Position numbers and translations under genes: made by a program. DNA of 64,000 nt, taken from contig CBCXTV010000001.1 of NCBI GenBank assembly GCA_965178125.1, forward strand, positions 62,001 through 126,000, in the 5' to 3' direction. Under the pieces are notes generated by a model that was not told the DNA's origin, ran no database searches, and saw nothing but the letters and a program-made list of their open reading frames with translations. How positions within the stretch are numbered: position 1 is the first letter of the stretch; each line of letters begins with the position of its first letter. The DNA is from Bilabrum cf. latius (taxonomy: Eukaryota; Bigyra: Bicosoecida; Bigyra; Bicosoecida). Positions 39,703 through 50,199 of this stretch are shown in pieces.

Positions 39703-41304
39703 ATGTCCTCTGCTTCGGTGCCGGATCAGCTCGCACGGATCAGTAAGGAGCTGAAGTGTCTCAGAGACGCGAGACAACGGGCGCGCAATGGGCTGCGCCA
39801 TCCGTGGTTGCGCGCCATGGAGGCACAGGTCGCTGAGGTTATTCGTCATCACCCCGGCGGTGGCGAGGCAGCTCTTCGAACCTATGTCTCTCGTCAGTTG
39901 CAGAGTCGACAGGTTTCCACGCGGACGGCTTCGCAGGAGGAGTTTCAAAGGCAGGTCGATGAGGAGGTCGCGCTCACCATGAGGCGCCCAGCTGAGGCGT
40001 GGCAGCGAAATCCTCTTCGCTCATGTCATCGAGAGTCCGTGGCACGCGCAGAGACCTTTCTCGCCGAGGCTTCTGTCGTTGCTTGGATCGACCATGTGAA
40101 CGAGCAGCGTGGGTGTGCTCCAACTGGGAACATGGTTTTCGCCATGCTTGCGAGGATGGGCGTTCGCGCGGGGAAGGACTCGGCTCGACGGCAGTGGCTC
40201 CTGCGCTTCCGTCGTCGTTGGCGGCTTCGGCATGGCCGATTGAAGAAGCAGCCCCCGGTAACACTCGATTACGTCAGACTCGCGTGTCGTGTCTTCTATC
40301 AGTGGATTGAATTCGCAGAAGCGCGAGTGCCCCCCAACCGCCGCCTCGTCTTTGTGAATTTCGATGAGTCCAGCGTGCCCTTTGCCTTTCCGGGAATGCG
40401 CGGGTACATCGCACCGAGGTCAGGAACGGAGCCCGCTTCGCTTGGTTCGCGCACGGAGCGCCTCGCCTCGAATAGCAATCGAGGATCGTACACCTTTCTG
40501 GGTTTTATTAGCGACTGCCCGGAAATCCAGCGACGACTCCCGCGTATACTCATCGGGAAGCACACGCGGCTGAGCAAGCGCTTGATGCGTGGGGCGCCGA
40601 ACCAAATGGTGGACGGAATGGAAGTCTGGGCCCGAGAGAGCTCGTGGGTGACGCAGTCCCTCATGTTCGACATTCTGCGTCGGCTTTTCGCTTCTTGGAT
40701 GGACATTCAGCATGAGATCTATCCAATAGTGATACTTGACTGCGCGCCCCAACACATTTCCACTGAGATTGTGAACTTCGCACACGGCCTTGGCATGGAT
40801 CTCGTGTTTATTCCTGGTCGACTCACCTTCCTGCTTCAGCCGTTGGACGTTCTCGTCTTTCAGCTTCTTAAGCGCGACCTTCGGGAGACGTGGATGCAGG
40901 AGCGCTCGCGTCATGAAGCGGGTCATGTCGATGTCTCTTGCCATCTCAGGGTTGTCGCTGAGTGCACGAAGAGAGTGCTCTCGTCTGGCTCGTGGCAAGG
41001 CGCTTTCGATATGACAGGCATTACCAGCGGCAGGCGCCGCTTGCATTCGACCCTACGGCGCTTGTTTGAGTGTGACATGGAGGACATCTCCAGCGATGCT
41101 CCGTCTGTCGACCAGCTCCGCTTCATCAGCAGTCCGCAGCAGCCTCTCCCGCACGATGCGCTCATCAACAGGGCCCCAGTCGCGTCCGGACACGCGGTCG
41201 ACGGAGGCGTCCACGGTGGTAACGCTCGCCGCGTGCCTCGTGGCCGCAGACTAAACGGATGGACCCCCCGCGATCGCGCTCACCCCTCGGCGGCCATGCC
41301 GTGA
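39703..41304 (+). CDS. Gene G, copy 2: DDE_1/pogo-like transposase
   Basis: 533 residues with Asp221, Asp346 and Asp382 intact; same encoded protein as copy 1. Confidence 0.85.
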   Translation: MSSASVPDQLARISKELKCLRDARQRARNGLRHPWLRAMEAQVAEVIRHHPGGGEAALRTYVSRQLQSRQVSTRTASQEEFQRQVDEEVALTMRRPAEAWQRNPLRSCHRESVARAETFLAEASVVAWIDHVNEQRGCAPTGNMVFAMLARMGVRAGKDSARRQWLLRFRRRWRLRHGRLKKQPPVTLDYVRLACRVFYQWIEFAEARVPPNRRLVFVNFDESSVPFAFPGMRGYIAPRSGTEPASLGSRTERLASNSNRGSYTFLGFISDCPEIQRRLPRILIGKHTRLSKRLMRGAPNQMVDGMEVWARESSWVTQSLMFDILRRLFASWMDIQHEIYPIVILDCAPQHISTEIVNFAHGLGMDLVFIPGRLTFLLQPLDVLVFQLLKRDLRETWMQERSRHEAGHVDVSCHLRVVAECTKRVLSSGSWQGAFDMTGITSGRRRLHSTLRRLFECDMEDISSDAPSVDQLRFISSPQQPLPHDALINRAPVASGHAVDGGVHGGNARRVPRGRRLNGWTPRDRAHPSAAMP

Positions 41305-42323
41305 CCTCGACCACGACCATGTCAGGGGCGAACGCGACTTCGTCAACCTCGAGCACGACCATCCCAGCGGCGAACGCGGCTTCCTCGATGGGATCCCTGA
41401 CCCCGACGAAGCTTCCCCGACCTCGGCCACGTGAACCTGCAGGCGCATTCTTGCCCGATGTGCCCGCGCAGGTGGCGGCCTGCACGGCGTGGGCGCCACC
41501 GTTTCGTCGACCAGACAGCTCAGCCACTCCGGCGACGCGCGAGGCGGCAACGTCCACGTGCATCAATCCGTGGACCGCTCTCTCCTGGTATCCGACACCA
41601 CCGCAGCCGACGGACCCCCCTTCCGACAGGCCTCGCGAGGTACCGAACCGGAGCTCCCGGCAGCAGCGCAGGCGTCATGCTTGGGGCGGCACGTGGGTGT
41701 TCGACGACGCCATTACGCTCAGCGATTGCGGGTCGAGGGTGCAGATCGACGCGCCGCAGTCGAAGCTCTTGGCGATGGTCCTGCCCCGGAAGTCGGGCCA
41801 GTGGATTCCTCGTAGGCTGCGCTCGCGTACGATCTGGTATTTGGCTGGGGAGCAGTCGGCCGTGATCACCAACCTCAAGTGCCAGGCCTGCAGTCGGGTC
41901 AAGCACGCGGACAGCTTCAACCCGAAGAGCTTGCGTCGGGCTCAGTACTCGTTGCTGCATTCCCTGTGGCCCGGCTACATACGACGTACCGAGCGGTCTA
42001 TTTGGTGCACGCAGTGTGCGGTGGAGGACCAGTTGATGCAGGGCAACTTTCCGGACGGCTACTGTTTCCGGATCCGCGCCACACTCGAAATTTGCCATCA
42101 AGATCGCGTCGCGGCCAAGCTGTTTGCAGTGCACGACAGTAACGCTCTCTTCGAGCAGATCCCGCTGAGCTCCCGTGCGGCCATGGACGTGGCGGAGCAG
42201 TTGCGCCGATACTGGCAGGATGCCGTGTCCTCAGACGGCCAGAGCAACATCTTCCACAGCGACCACGTTTCGACAGACGACGACTCTGAGTTCGCACCGG
42301 GCGGACCGGAGAGCGTGCCGTGA
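41259..42323 (+). CDS. Gene H, copy 2: zinc-binding protein
   Basis: 354 residues, same encoded protein as copy 1, overlapping the end of G by 46 bp unless translation starts at 41,319. Parent of the H pieces in the mosaic at 46,049-46,083 and 46,550-46,820. Confidence 0.73.
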   Translation: MDPPRSRSPLGGHAVTSTTTMSGANATSSTSSTTIPAANAASSMGSLTPTKLPRPRPREPAGAFLPDVPAQVAACTAWAPPFRRPDSSATPATREAATSTCINPWTALSWYPTPPQPTDPPSDRPREVPNRSSRQQRRRHAWGGTWVFDDAITLSDCGSRVQIDAPQSKLLAMVLPRKSGQWIPRRLRSRTIWYLAGEQSAVITNLKCQACSRVKHADSFNPKSLRRAQYSLLHSLWPGYIRRTERSIWCTQCAVEDQLMQGNFPDGYCFRIRATLEICHQDRVAAKLFAVHDSNALFEQIPLSSRAAMDVAEQLRRYWQDAVSSDGQSNIFHSDHVSTDDDSEFAPGGPESVP

Positions 42324-42644
42324 GGGACCGCAGCGACAGTAGCGTCGCTTAGGTGAGGAGCGGGTGCCAATGCTCTTTTGAAAATGGTGTGTCGTACGTA
42401 CGGCAGGAGCCGTCGGTGGGAGCGGGGCGGATCCTGCGGGAAGTCGTGGAGACTGAGGGCAGAGACTCTCGGGTCGGTCAGGGTCTCATGTAACGTGCTG
42501 TTCACCGCAGAGGTATGTGCGGATCTTGGTGGATCTCTCGAGGACATGGGTGGCATACCGTTGTGCATCCGTTCCCCGGGGGGGGCGGTCGCAGAAGAGT
42601 GCACACGAAAACAAGAGGAAAGGAGACCAACCCCCCAAACCCAC

Positions 42645-42708
42645 GTAGTGCGATCCTGGGGGGTACCCTATAAGGTACTAAGAATCCTTCTCCCGAAAAT
42701 CGCACTAC
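42645..42708. repeat. Second copy of the 64-nt origin hairpin, unit 2
   Basis: Identical to 15,446-15,509; again without GAGCACTAC repeats. Confidence 0.65.
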
Positions 42709-43679
42709 CTCGGGCCACAACGTCTTGGTGGATTCCTCGAGGACATGGGTGGCATACCGTTGTGCATCCGTTCCCCGTCGCTCCCTAACGTCTTCAGTGG
42801 CAGGTTCGGAAAAGACACCTCCGTAGGCACGCGACAAGTCCCGGTGAAGCGGGCTCGCACCGCGCTGGGCGGGAGATCGTGAGCGCTTAGAGGACCGGAG
42901 CTTTCGGGCGGGTGCGTGTCTCGACAAACTCCCTCTTGACCACGGGCGGGGAACGTGTAGGGCGGAAGCTAAAGACACCGTAAGTAGCGGAGGGCTAACA
43001 TTCCGTCCTTCGGTGAGAGCCAAAAGTTCGAGTCTGCGAGAGACTATTATACGAAGTTCTCCCCTCCTCATACGTGCGCATAGCCTCCTCACGCGGTAGC
43101 GCGAGCGCGGGACCCGGACCTGTCCCTGATGGGCGTGAATCTGAACCCGGCGTACTCTCCTAGTCTGTCACTTCCACGACCTTGTTGTCGCGGAACCACT
43201 TGCACGGAGAGGAACCTGTCGTTCAAGCGGGTGCAGCCGGACGCGCAGGTGTAGTGCATCGCCTTGCATATGTGCACGGCCAAGTAGATGCCGGAACCGT
43301 AGAGGTATCACACTTCCCGCGGAGCTTGGGTGGGTCTTTCGCTGCTGTCGTCTGCTCCAGAAGGTTTGCGCCAAAAACCGGAAAACTTCTAAGACAGAGG
43401 TGGGATGCCAGGAGCTCACGGTCCTGCCGGATTGGGGAGGTCCATGCCCACGCGAGCCGGGTACGCGTCCAAATCAACGCACAGAGCGGGAGCTGAGGGC
43501 GCCAAGGACGCTCACTGTCAGGCACACACAACGCGCACAGAATTCGTCATTTCGCGTTCAAAGCCTGCCAACGACGTGGCGCTTGGCGAAATGTGGTGGG
43601 TGGCGAAGATGTGGTACTTCGCCGTGCCTTTCTCTATGACGGCCAAGCGTGCACTCGCCATCGCGCTCGGACGCCACAG

Positions 43680-43827
43680 GAAGAGATCCCAGCTCGCAGC
43701 TCCGCCGCCTCATCCAGGAGTAAGGCGAAGTCGAATCGTGAATAGCGCTTCGCACCTTCACAGAGCCGAGGATCACAGATAGGCCCCGCCTCACAGAACC
43801 CAGCGCCATAGGGCAGAGCGTGAAGTA
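43680..43827 (+). pseudogene. Decayed 3' fragment of gene B, copy 2
   Basis: Counterpart of 16,481-16,628; its divergence from B is far greater than that between units, so it is an old duplicate. Confidence 0.65.
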
Positions 43828-44239
43828 CCTGGCCGCTTGGCTTGGCCGGACCCCCGCCCGCCCTCCGCCGGCAGCTCCTCCCGTCCGTCCCTATGGAGGC
43901 AGATCCGCGTACCCATGCTGCGGCGGGATCCTGACACAATCCGCTCCTCTTAGTGTGTGGCCGTGGGGCATGAGTGGAGCAGCATCGGGCCCTCACCAGC
44001 CGTGGAACGGAAGCAGCTCTCCGTGCGGCAGCTGTGCGATGCACAGACCTCGTCCCAAAGATACGGATCCATTTTGCCGTCTTCCCGCGCATACTGCATC
44101 GCTCTGCAAAACTGCATTGCGCAGTGGATCCCCGAGCGTCGACTGCCAATAGCAGGCGGCCTCGCAAGGCCTTCATGGACGCAGGATTTGGGCTTCTTCA
44201 TCGTAAATTTGGGGTCTGCTCAGCGCGCGAAAATTCCAA

Positions 44240-44281
44240 CGCTTCAAAATGATCCGGACGTCGCGAGAAGGGAACTCGTTG
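44240..44281 (+). pseudogene. Short Rep fragment, copy 2
   Basis: Same 42-bp fragment and same one-base loss as 17,041-17,082. Confidence 0.65.
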
Positions 44282-45540
44282 CTTGCTCACCTGTGCGGAG
44301 GGGTTGGATGCCCGATGTGCTAAAGAGAGGATACTGTCCGTCGGCGTTCTCTCTTCACCTTGTGCGGAAGGGTTGGGTGCCTGATTTCAGACAGAGAAGG
44401 TCTCGTCCGTTGGGAGCGCTTAGGAATACTTCCGGATGGGGCGTCCAGACGCGGTCCAGGACCTCCAGCTCGTCGGGGTCAATGTCGCCCGCGCCGTCCG
44501 TGCCTTTGACGCCTCTGGATCGATGATGCCCACGATCTTTGTCATCTCGGACGACACACGTCCCAGCTGCTCTTTGGTAGTGCATTACCTCATTGACCCC
44601 GAAGCGTTGAATATTTAATGAAGACCCTTCGGAAGCTGGCGAAGTTTGTCAGCTTGTCGGAGCGCAGCCTGGGTCCTTGTCAACAAACATGGAGGGTTTC
44701 GGGGCGGATTTCCAGCGTTCCGCCTTGATATCGAGTGCACCTCGAGGTCGGGATCGAAGCGGGGCGGGCGGTTCGTCATCCTCTGTGATACGCTTAGGAG
44801 GCGCCGACTTGATGCCCACCTTGTCCCCCAATCACTCCAGACGTAACTGGGGAACTCTTCCCGTCGTGGGCCGGGTACGCCTCCGAATCCCACGCGAGCC
44901 GTTCCCCACGGCGCACCGATAAGCGCCGCTGCAAGCGTACCAAGAGGGGCGTACCAAGAGGTGCTTCCTTCGCTCGGCAGTGTGGCACTTCAAGCAGTAG
45001 AATGTGCCACTCCCAGCACGTAGGTGGAGTTTGCGAGCTGCCGGCCGACATGCTCGTGTGGTGACCTCCGGCGCACCGATAAGTGCCGCTGCAAGCGCAC
45101 CAATACTACTTCGCTTGGGAGCGAGGCACTTTAAGCAATGCAGTGCGCCGGTTTTCGTGCACGCCCAGTCGCGCGGACGCCGCAGGTGGCTTGGCCGTAG
45201 GATAGAATTAGTGGCGGGTCGGTTTTGCATGTCTTCCCTCTCCTCTTGATATGGTACACAAAGGCAAGAGCCTGACGATGCAGACGGAACTCCTGGATTT
45301 CACCGCCACATTCCTAGTCAAGACAGCCCTCGACTAAACAGACGCCGAGTTATCTTGAGCAGCATCCCACGACGCAGTGATGTGGACGGCAAGGGTGATG
45401 CCATGCTTTCCGGGCCTCCCATGTGACCGCTTTTTGCGTACCGAAACACTTTCCGGGGTCGACGCCCCGGCGGAACACGCCGGCGCGGCGGCAAGCGTCG
45501 ATGTTGCGGGCGGCCCAGCCATGAGGTACATGATCAAGTA

Positions 45541-45830
45541 CACGGAAAGCACGCAGAGCGTCGTCAATCCGTTCGTGAGCCGCGAGTTCCAAAAGGTCTT
45601 CGAGACATCCGCCCGGAAAGCACGCAGAGCATCGTCAATCCGTTCGTGAGCCGCGAGTTCCAGAAGGTCTTCGAGCACATCCCCCCGGAAAGCACGCAGA
45701 GCATCGTCAATCCGTTCGTGAGCCGCGAATTCCAGAAGGTCTTCGAGCACATCCCCCCGGAAAGCACGCAGAGCATCGTCAATCCGTTCGTGAGCCGCGA
45801 ATTCCAAAAGGTCTTCGAGCACATCCCCCG
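45541..45830 (+). repeat. 72-bp tandem array 1 from gene A, unit 2
   Basis: Four copies, as at 18,341-18,630. Confidence 0.9.
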
Positions 45831-46096
45831 GATGATGTCGAGCATGCGGACGCCCTGCTCCGGATGATGTCGGCCATGCGGACGCTCTTCCCAGACCTTG
45901 CGCGGCAGCGGGACGAAAATGGAGCTCTCCCTGCACCGCAAGCACGCCGGAAACCTGGTGCACTTGACTCCGAGAGGTCGCATCGTTGTCGCGTGGCGGA
46001 GGATTTCATTTGGGCCGGCAGCAGGCCGAATGTCGTGTACGGCTTTAAGGTACCGAACCGGAGCTCCCGGCAGCAGCGCAGGCGGAGACATCCGCC

Positions 46097-46313
46097 CGGA
46101 AAGCACGCAGAGCATCGTCAATCCGTTCGTGAGCCGCGAGTTCCAGAAGGTCTTCGAGCACATCCCCCCGGAAAGCACGCAGAGCATCGTCAATCCGTTC
46201 GTGAGCCGCGAATTCCAGAAGGTCTTCGAGCACATCCCCCCGGAAAGCACGCAGAGCATCGTCAATCCGTTCGTGAGCCGCGAATTCCAAAAGGTCTTCG
46301 AGCACATCCCCCG
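46097..46313 (+). repeat. 72-bp tandem array 2 from gene A, unit 2
   Basis: Three copies; the duplication period here is 483 bp because of the 16-bp loss in the preceding Rep piece. Confidence 0.9.
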
Positions 46314-46841
46314 GATGATGTCGAGCATGCGGACGCCCTGCTCCGGATGATGTCGGCCATGCGGACGCTCTTCCCAGACCTTGCGCGGCAGCGGGACGAA
46401 AATGGAGCTCTCCCTGCACCGCAAGCACGCCGGAAACCTGGTGCACTTCCACGTGTGCATGACGGACTCCGAGAGGTCGCATCGTTGTCGCGTGGCGGAG
46501 GATTTCATTTGGGCCGGCAGCAGGCCGAATGTCGTGTACGGCTTTAAGGTACCGAACCGGAGCTCCCGGCAGCAGCGCAGGCGGCATGCTTGGGGCGGCA
46601 CGTGGATCTTCGACGACGCCATTACGCTCAGCGATTGCGGGTCGAGGGTGCAGATCGACGCGCCGCAGTCGAAGGTCTTGGCGATGGTAATGCCCCGGAA
46701 GTCGGGCCAGTGGATTCCTCATAGGCTGCGCTCGCGTACGATCTGGTATTTGGGTGGGGAGCAGTCGGCCGTGATCACCAACCTCAAGTGCCAGGCCTGC
46801 CCCGGAAGTCGGGCCAGGGCATTCTCCGAGTCTCTTTGCCG

Positions 46842-47003
46842 ATGATGTCTGAGGAGAAACCGTCCGAGAGCATTGCTGTTTCCTTGGGAGACGGCCGCAA
46901 TCTTCGTGGGCGTCAAGGCGCCGGTAATATGGGAAACGAGGGCGGCATGTTGGCGCGCGAGGTCGACGCCCCGGCGGAGGGGGGGGGGCCGTACGTGCCG
47001 TGA
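46842..47003 (+). pseudogene. Deleted E derivative in the mosaic, unit 2 (frameshifted)
   Basis: Same derivative as 19,657-20,220, but one G fewer in the poly-G run ends the frame after 53 codons; its second half continues in another frame from 47,036 and runs into the E duplicate. Confidence 0.65.
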
Positions 47004-47392
47004 CAGGTCGCGCCGGAGCCGGCGGAGGAGGCGACATGGACTTGCAACGCGTGCCAGGGCCTAAGCCCCGGTCAGAGTACTTCAAGAAGTGGAAGGACTG
47101 GATCCAACCAGTTTGCCGGGTGTGTTACGACAAGTTCGACAGCGCGACGCCGTGGTGGGTGAGGTGCAAGAACTGCAAAAACGAGTTTCCGGCGTACCGA
47201 TTTCCCAGATCCGCCGGAAGAGGGACGGGCCTCGATCTCGGAAAGGGCGGGAGTCCGTTCTTGCATTCGGAATGGGCGGGGAGTTGCTTTTCCTGGGAGC
47301 ATGTGCGAGATTCCTTCTCCGCGGGTCCTCTTTCGGCTTCGGCAGTCAGCAGCGCACTCTGCGGGAACGGCATTCTCCGAGTCTCTTTGCCG

Positions 47393-48583
47393 ATGATGTC
47401 TGAGGAGAAACCGTCTGAAAGCATTGCTGTTTCCTTGGGAGACGGCCGCAATCTTCGTGGGCGTCGAGGCGCCGGTGATATGGGAAACGAGGGCGGCATG
47501 TTGGCGCGCGAGGTCGACGCGCCGGCGGAGCACGCCGGCGCGGCGGCAAGCGTCGATGATTCGGGCGGCCCCCACATCGAGAGCGGCGGCGCGGAGGCGG
47601 CGTCCACGGGGATGCTCGGAGAGGAGAGCGGCAAGGCAGCGCCGAAGGAGGACGCCGAAGACGACGGCGGCAAGAAGACGGAGGAGGAGGATGCTCGCGG
47701 CGGTGGACGTGCTGTGGTGCCCGGAGGTAATGACGACGTATGGACCGACGCAGCAGCTTGGAAGGCGGGTGGCGGCGTGGCAGCCGGGGCGGTCTCTGGC
47801 GCTGATAGCTGGGCTCTATGGGGGACCCCTGCGAAGTCGTCATGGGGGGAGACGTACGTGCCGCGGCAGGTCGCGTCGGAGCCGGCGGAGGAGGCGACAT
47901 GGACTTGCAACGCGTGCCAGTGCTGCAAGCCCCGGTCGGCGTACTTCAAGAAGTGGAAGGACTGGATCCAACCAGTTTGCCGGGTGTGTTGCGACAAGTT
48001 CGACAACGCGACGCCGTGGTGGGTGTGGTGCAAGAACTGCAAAAACGAGTATCCGGCGTACCGATTTCCCCAGATCCGCCGGAAGAAGGAGAACTTGCGC
48101 TATTTCTTCCCTGAGGACTGGTGCGCGAAGTGCCTGGTTGCGCGTGGCTGGAGTCTCCATGATGTCCGTTCCTCTGCGGGTGAAGCGAAGCGTTGGGTGC
48201 CAAAAGCTGGCGCGAATACCGGTGACGGCGACAACGACGCTCGTGCTCCCGCACGCGACGAGCTTCCTGCAGGAGGCGCCGCCTCCTGCAGCAACGCCGT
48301 GCGTCAGAGTTCTTCGCGTGACGAGGCCTTGGATGACATCAACCGGGCCATGGAGCTTCTCCGGAATGCGGAGAAATTCATCTCCGCGATGCCATCGTGC
48401 ATGCAGTGTGCGGTGCAGGACCAGTTGATGCAGGGCATCGTCAAACACCAGGCCCTCTTGGATATCTTCTCCGGCAAGATAACGGACTGGATCAAATACC
48501 ATCCGGCCACTCTTGGGGCGATCCAATCCTATCGAAACGCATGGCTGTGGGCCGACGGAATGGCTCATGGTTGTCGAGGATGA
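47393..48583 (+). CDS. Chimeric E-H-A protein in the mosaic, unit 2
   Basis: A 396-residue frame from the E-type ATG-ATG. Residues 1 to about 333 are a second copy of E with all Cys clusters. It then continues in frame into an H-derived piece (CMQCAVQDQLMQG, with one Cys pair) and an A-derived piece (from IVKHQALLDIFSG to NAWLWA) before a shifted end GMAHGCRG. The frame is open further upstream to 47,036 through the deleted E derivative, giving up to 515 residues. Whether it is expressed is unknown; unit 1 has a frameshift in it. It may be a nascent chimeric gene or a chance survivor in decaying DNA. Confidence 0.45.
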   Translation: MMSEEKPSESIAVSLGDGRNLRGRRGAGDMGNEGGMLAREVDAPAEHAGAAASVDDSGGPHIESGGAEAASTGMLGEESGKAAPKEDAEDDGGKKTEEEDARGGGRAVVPGGNDDVWTDAAAWKAGGGVAAGAVSGADSWALWGTPAKSSWGETYVPRQVASEPAEEATWTCNACQCCKPRSAYFKKWKDWIQPVCRVCCDKFDNATPWWVWCKNCKNEYPAYRFPQIRRKKENLRYFFPEDWCAKCLVARGWSLHDVRSSAGEAKRWVPKAGANTGDGDNDARAPARDELPAGGAASCSNAVRQSSSRDEALDDINRAMELLRNAEKFISAMPSCMQCAVQDQLMQGIVKHQALLDIFSGKITDWIKYHPATLGAIQSYRNAWLWADGMAHGCRG

Positions 48584-49066
48584 TATCGAACCTCGCGAAG
48601 CATGCGTGGATCGGCTACTCGTAGTTCTTCACGCCATCGCGAAACCCCAAGGTGACGCAGATGGCCATGTTAGCGGGGTCAGAAGCACCGAGAATGGTCA
48701 GCCTCCAGCGCGGAAACTCACCTCATGCACAACTGCGAGCGCCTCTTGGACGTGCGGACCTATCCGGCGCACTGGGTAGACAACACATTTGTGGTCCCCT
48801 TCCACGTGGGCATGGGCCTAAAGTGGTATCTCATCAGCCCGGAGGGGAGGAAGGCGCTCCTGAAGATGCGGATCCCGAACCGAAGCTTCGAACGCTGCGT
48901 CTGGCGCCGCATCTTCGACACGTTCCAAGGGCCGGTATGTAATGTCCGTCGTGATGTCCGTGTGCGCGGCCCTGAGTTGGGGGGTTGTCTCGTCTGGGAA
49001 AAAACAGAGCGCGTGCCCATCTCCTACGAAGACTTGTGCGGTGTTCACGAGCACGCCGGCGAAACC
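48437..49066 (+). pseudogene. Internally deleted gene A fragment, unit 2
   Basis: Counterpart of 21,258-21,887, overlapping the end of the chimeric frame; has KHQA for KDQA. Same internal deletions. Confidence 0.8.
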
Positions 49067-49241
49067 TCGAGTTTTGGCATCAAGATCGTGTCGCGGCCAG
49101 GCTGTACGACGGCGGCAAGAAGACGGAGAAGGAGGATGCTCACGGTATCGCCCTGATCATCTGCACGACTTCGTGGGGCTCCATGACGTAACGGCGAGCG
49201 AGAACATTGACTGGTGGCGTGGCTGGAGGATCTCGGGAACA

Positions 49242-49414
49242 CACGGCGGGCGAGCCGTTTTTCAAAAGGAGCACGGGTCCTTCGGGACGCCATTTCACTT
49301 ACGGCGGGCGAGCCGTTTTCCGAATGGTGCGGGGGTCCTACTGATGCACACGGCGATCGCTGGTTCACTCACGGCGGGCGAGCCGTTTTCCGAATGGTGC
49401 GGAGTCCTCCAGAT
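49242..49414. repeat. Three-copy GC-rich repeat, unit 2
   Basis: Same three copies as 22,063-22,235. Confidence 0.75.
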
Positions 49415-49621
49415 GACCACGGTGATGGGTGGCAGCATGTCATAGGCGCGCCGTCGGAAGCTTCCCCTTCGAGTGCTGCCTAAAACTGAGAAACCTGGAG
49501 ATCCTAGCATCGTATGGAGGCAAGAGGTAACACCTTGGGGTCCGTTCTCCGCTTCAATTCCTGTCCCAAATCCGATTCCCATTTCGAGACCGAAAAAGGT
49601 GACCCGGAAAACGACGGTACT

Positions 49622-49879
49622 TATTTCTGAACCGTTTTCCGGACGCTTTCCGGGTCTCCCATGTGACCGCTTTTTGCGTACCGAAACACGTTCCGCGCGT
49701 GAGGAGCAGATGCGGATCTCCGCGGGGTCCTATTTGTGTCTTTTTTCGGGGACGAAATCGGGCGCACTTCTCGTGCCGATTTGTGGTCGTCTCTGAAACC
49801 GGCTGCGAGTCGGGAAAGGTGCCCGAGATGCTTGTGTCCTTGGCTTCGTATTTCTCCGCATATTCTTCAAACGCGGGCG
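49622..49879 (+). repeat. Duplicate of the E leader, unit 2
   Basis: Counterpart of 22,443-22,700. Confidence 0.7.
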
Positions 49880-49925
49880 GCAGTGGCTCCTGCGCGGGAG
49901 CTTCCCGAGTGGGTCCGTCGTGCAG

Positions 49926-50116
49926 TGCGCTGGGTAGGTCCGCAGGTCAAGGAGGCGCTCGCAGTTATAGACGTAGGTGGAGTTTGCGAGCTGCCGGCCG
50001 ACATGCTCATGTGGTGACCGGAGGTCACCACATGAGCATGTCGGCCGGCAGCTCGCAAACCCCACCTGCGTCTATAACTGCGAACGCCTCCTTGACCTGC
50101 GGACCTACCCAGCGCA
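49926..50116. repeat. Palindrome with arms of about 95 bp, unit 2
   Basis: Same inverted repeat as in unit 1, with the 3-nt spacer GGA at 50,020-50,022. A long perfect palindrome kept in two copies argues that it is not an assembly slip. Confidence 0.9.
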
Positions 50117-50199
50117 CTGAGCAGACAACGCATTTGTGGTCCCCCTCCACGTCGGCATGGGCTTGAAGTGGTACCTCAGGAGGATTTCACTTGCGCCGG

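Larger units (their letters stand above)
42324..45404. other. Decayed region downstream of H, copy 2
   Basis: Same content and length as 15,125-18,205: hairpin at 42,645, B fragment at 43,680-43,827, Rep fragment at 44,240-44,281 and the 160-bp-period repeat at 44,910/45,070. A few substitutions only (for example AGAAGGTTTGCG for AGAGGGTTTGCG). Confidence 0.6.
45405..49191 (+). other. Mosaic locus, copy 2
   Basis: Same order of A, Rep, H and E pieces as 18,206-22,012, but with six net length differences: +1 near 45,463, -16 near 45,966, +1 near 46,693, -1 in the poly-G at 46,980, -1 near 47,206 and -4 near 48,192. They change which chimeric frames are open. Confidence 0.85.
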
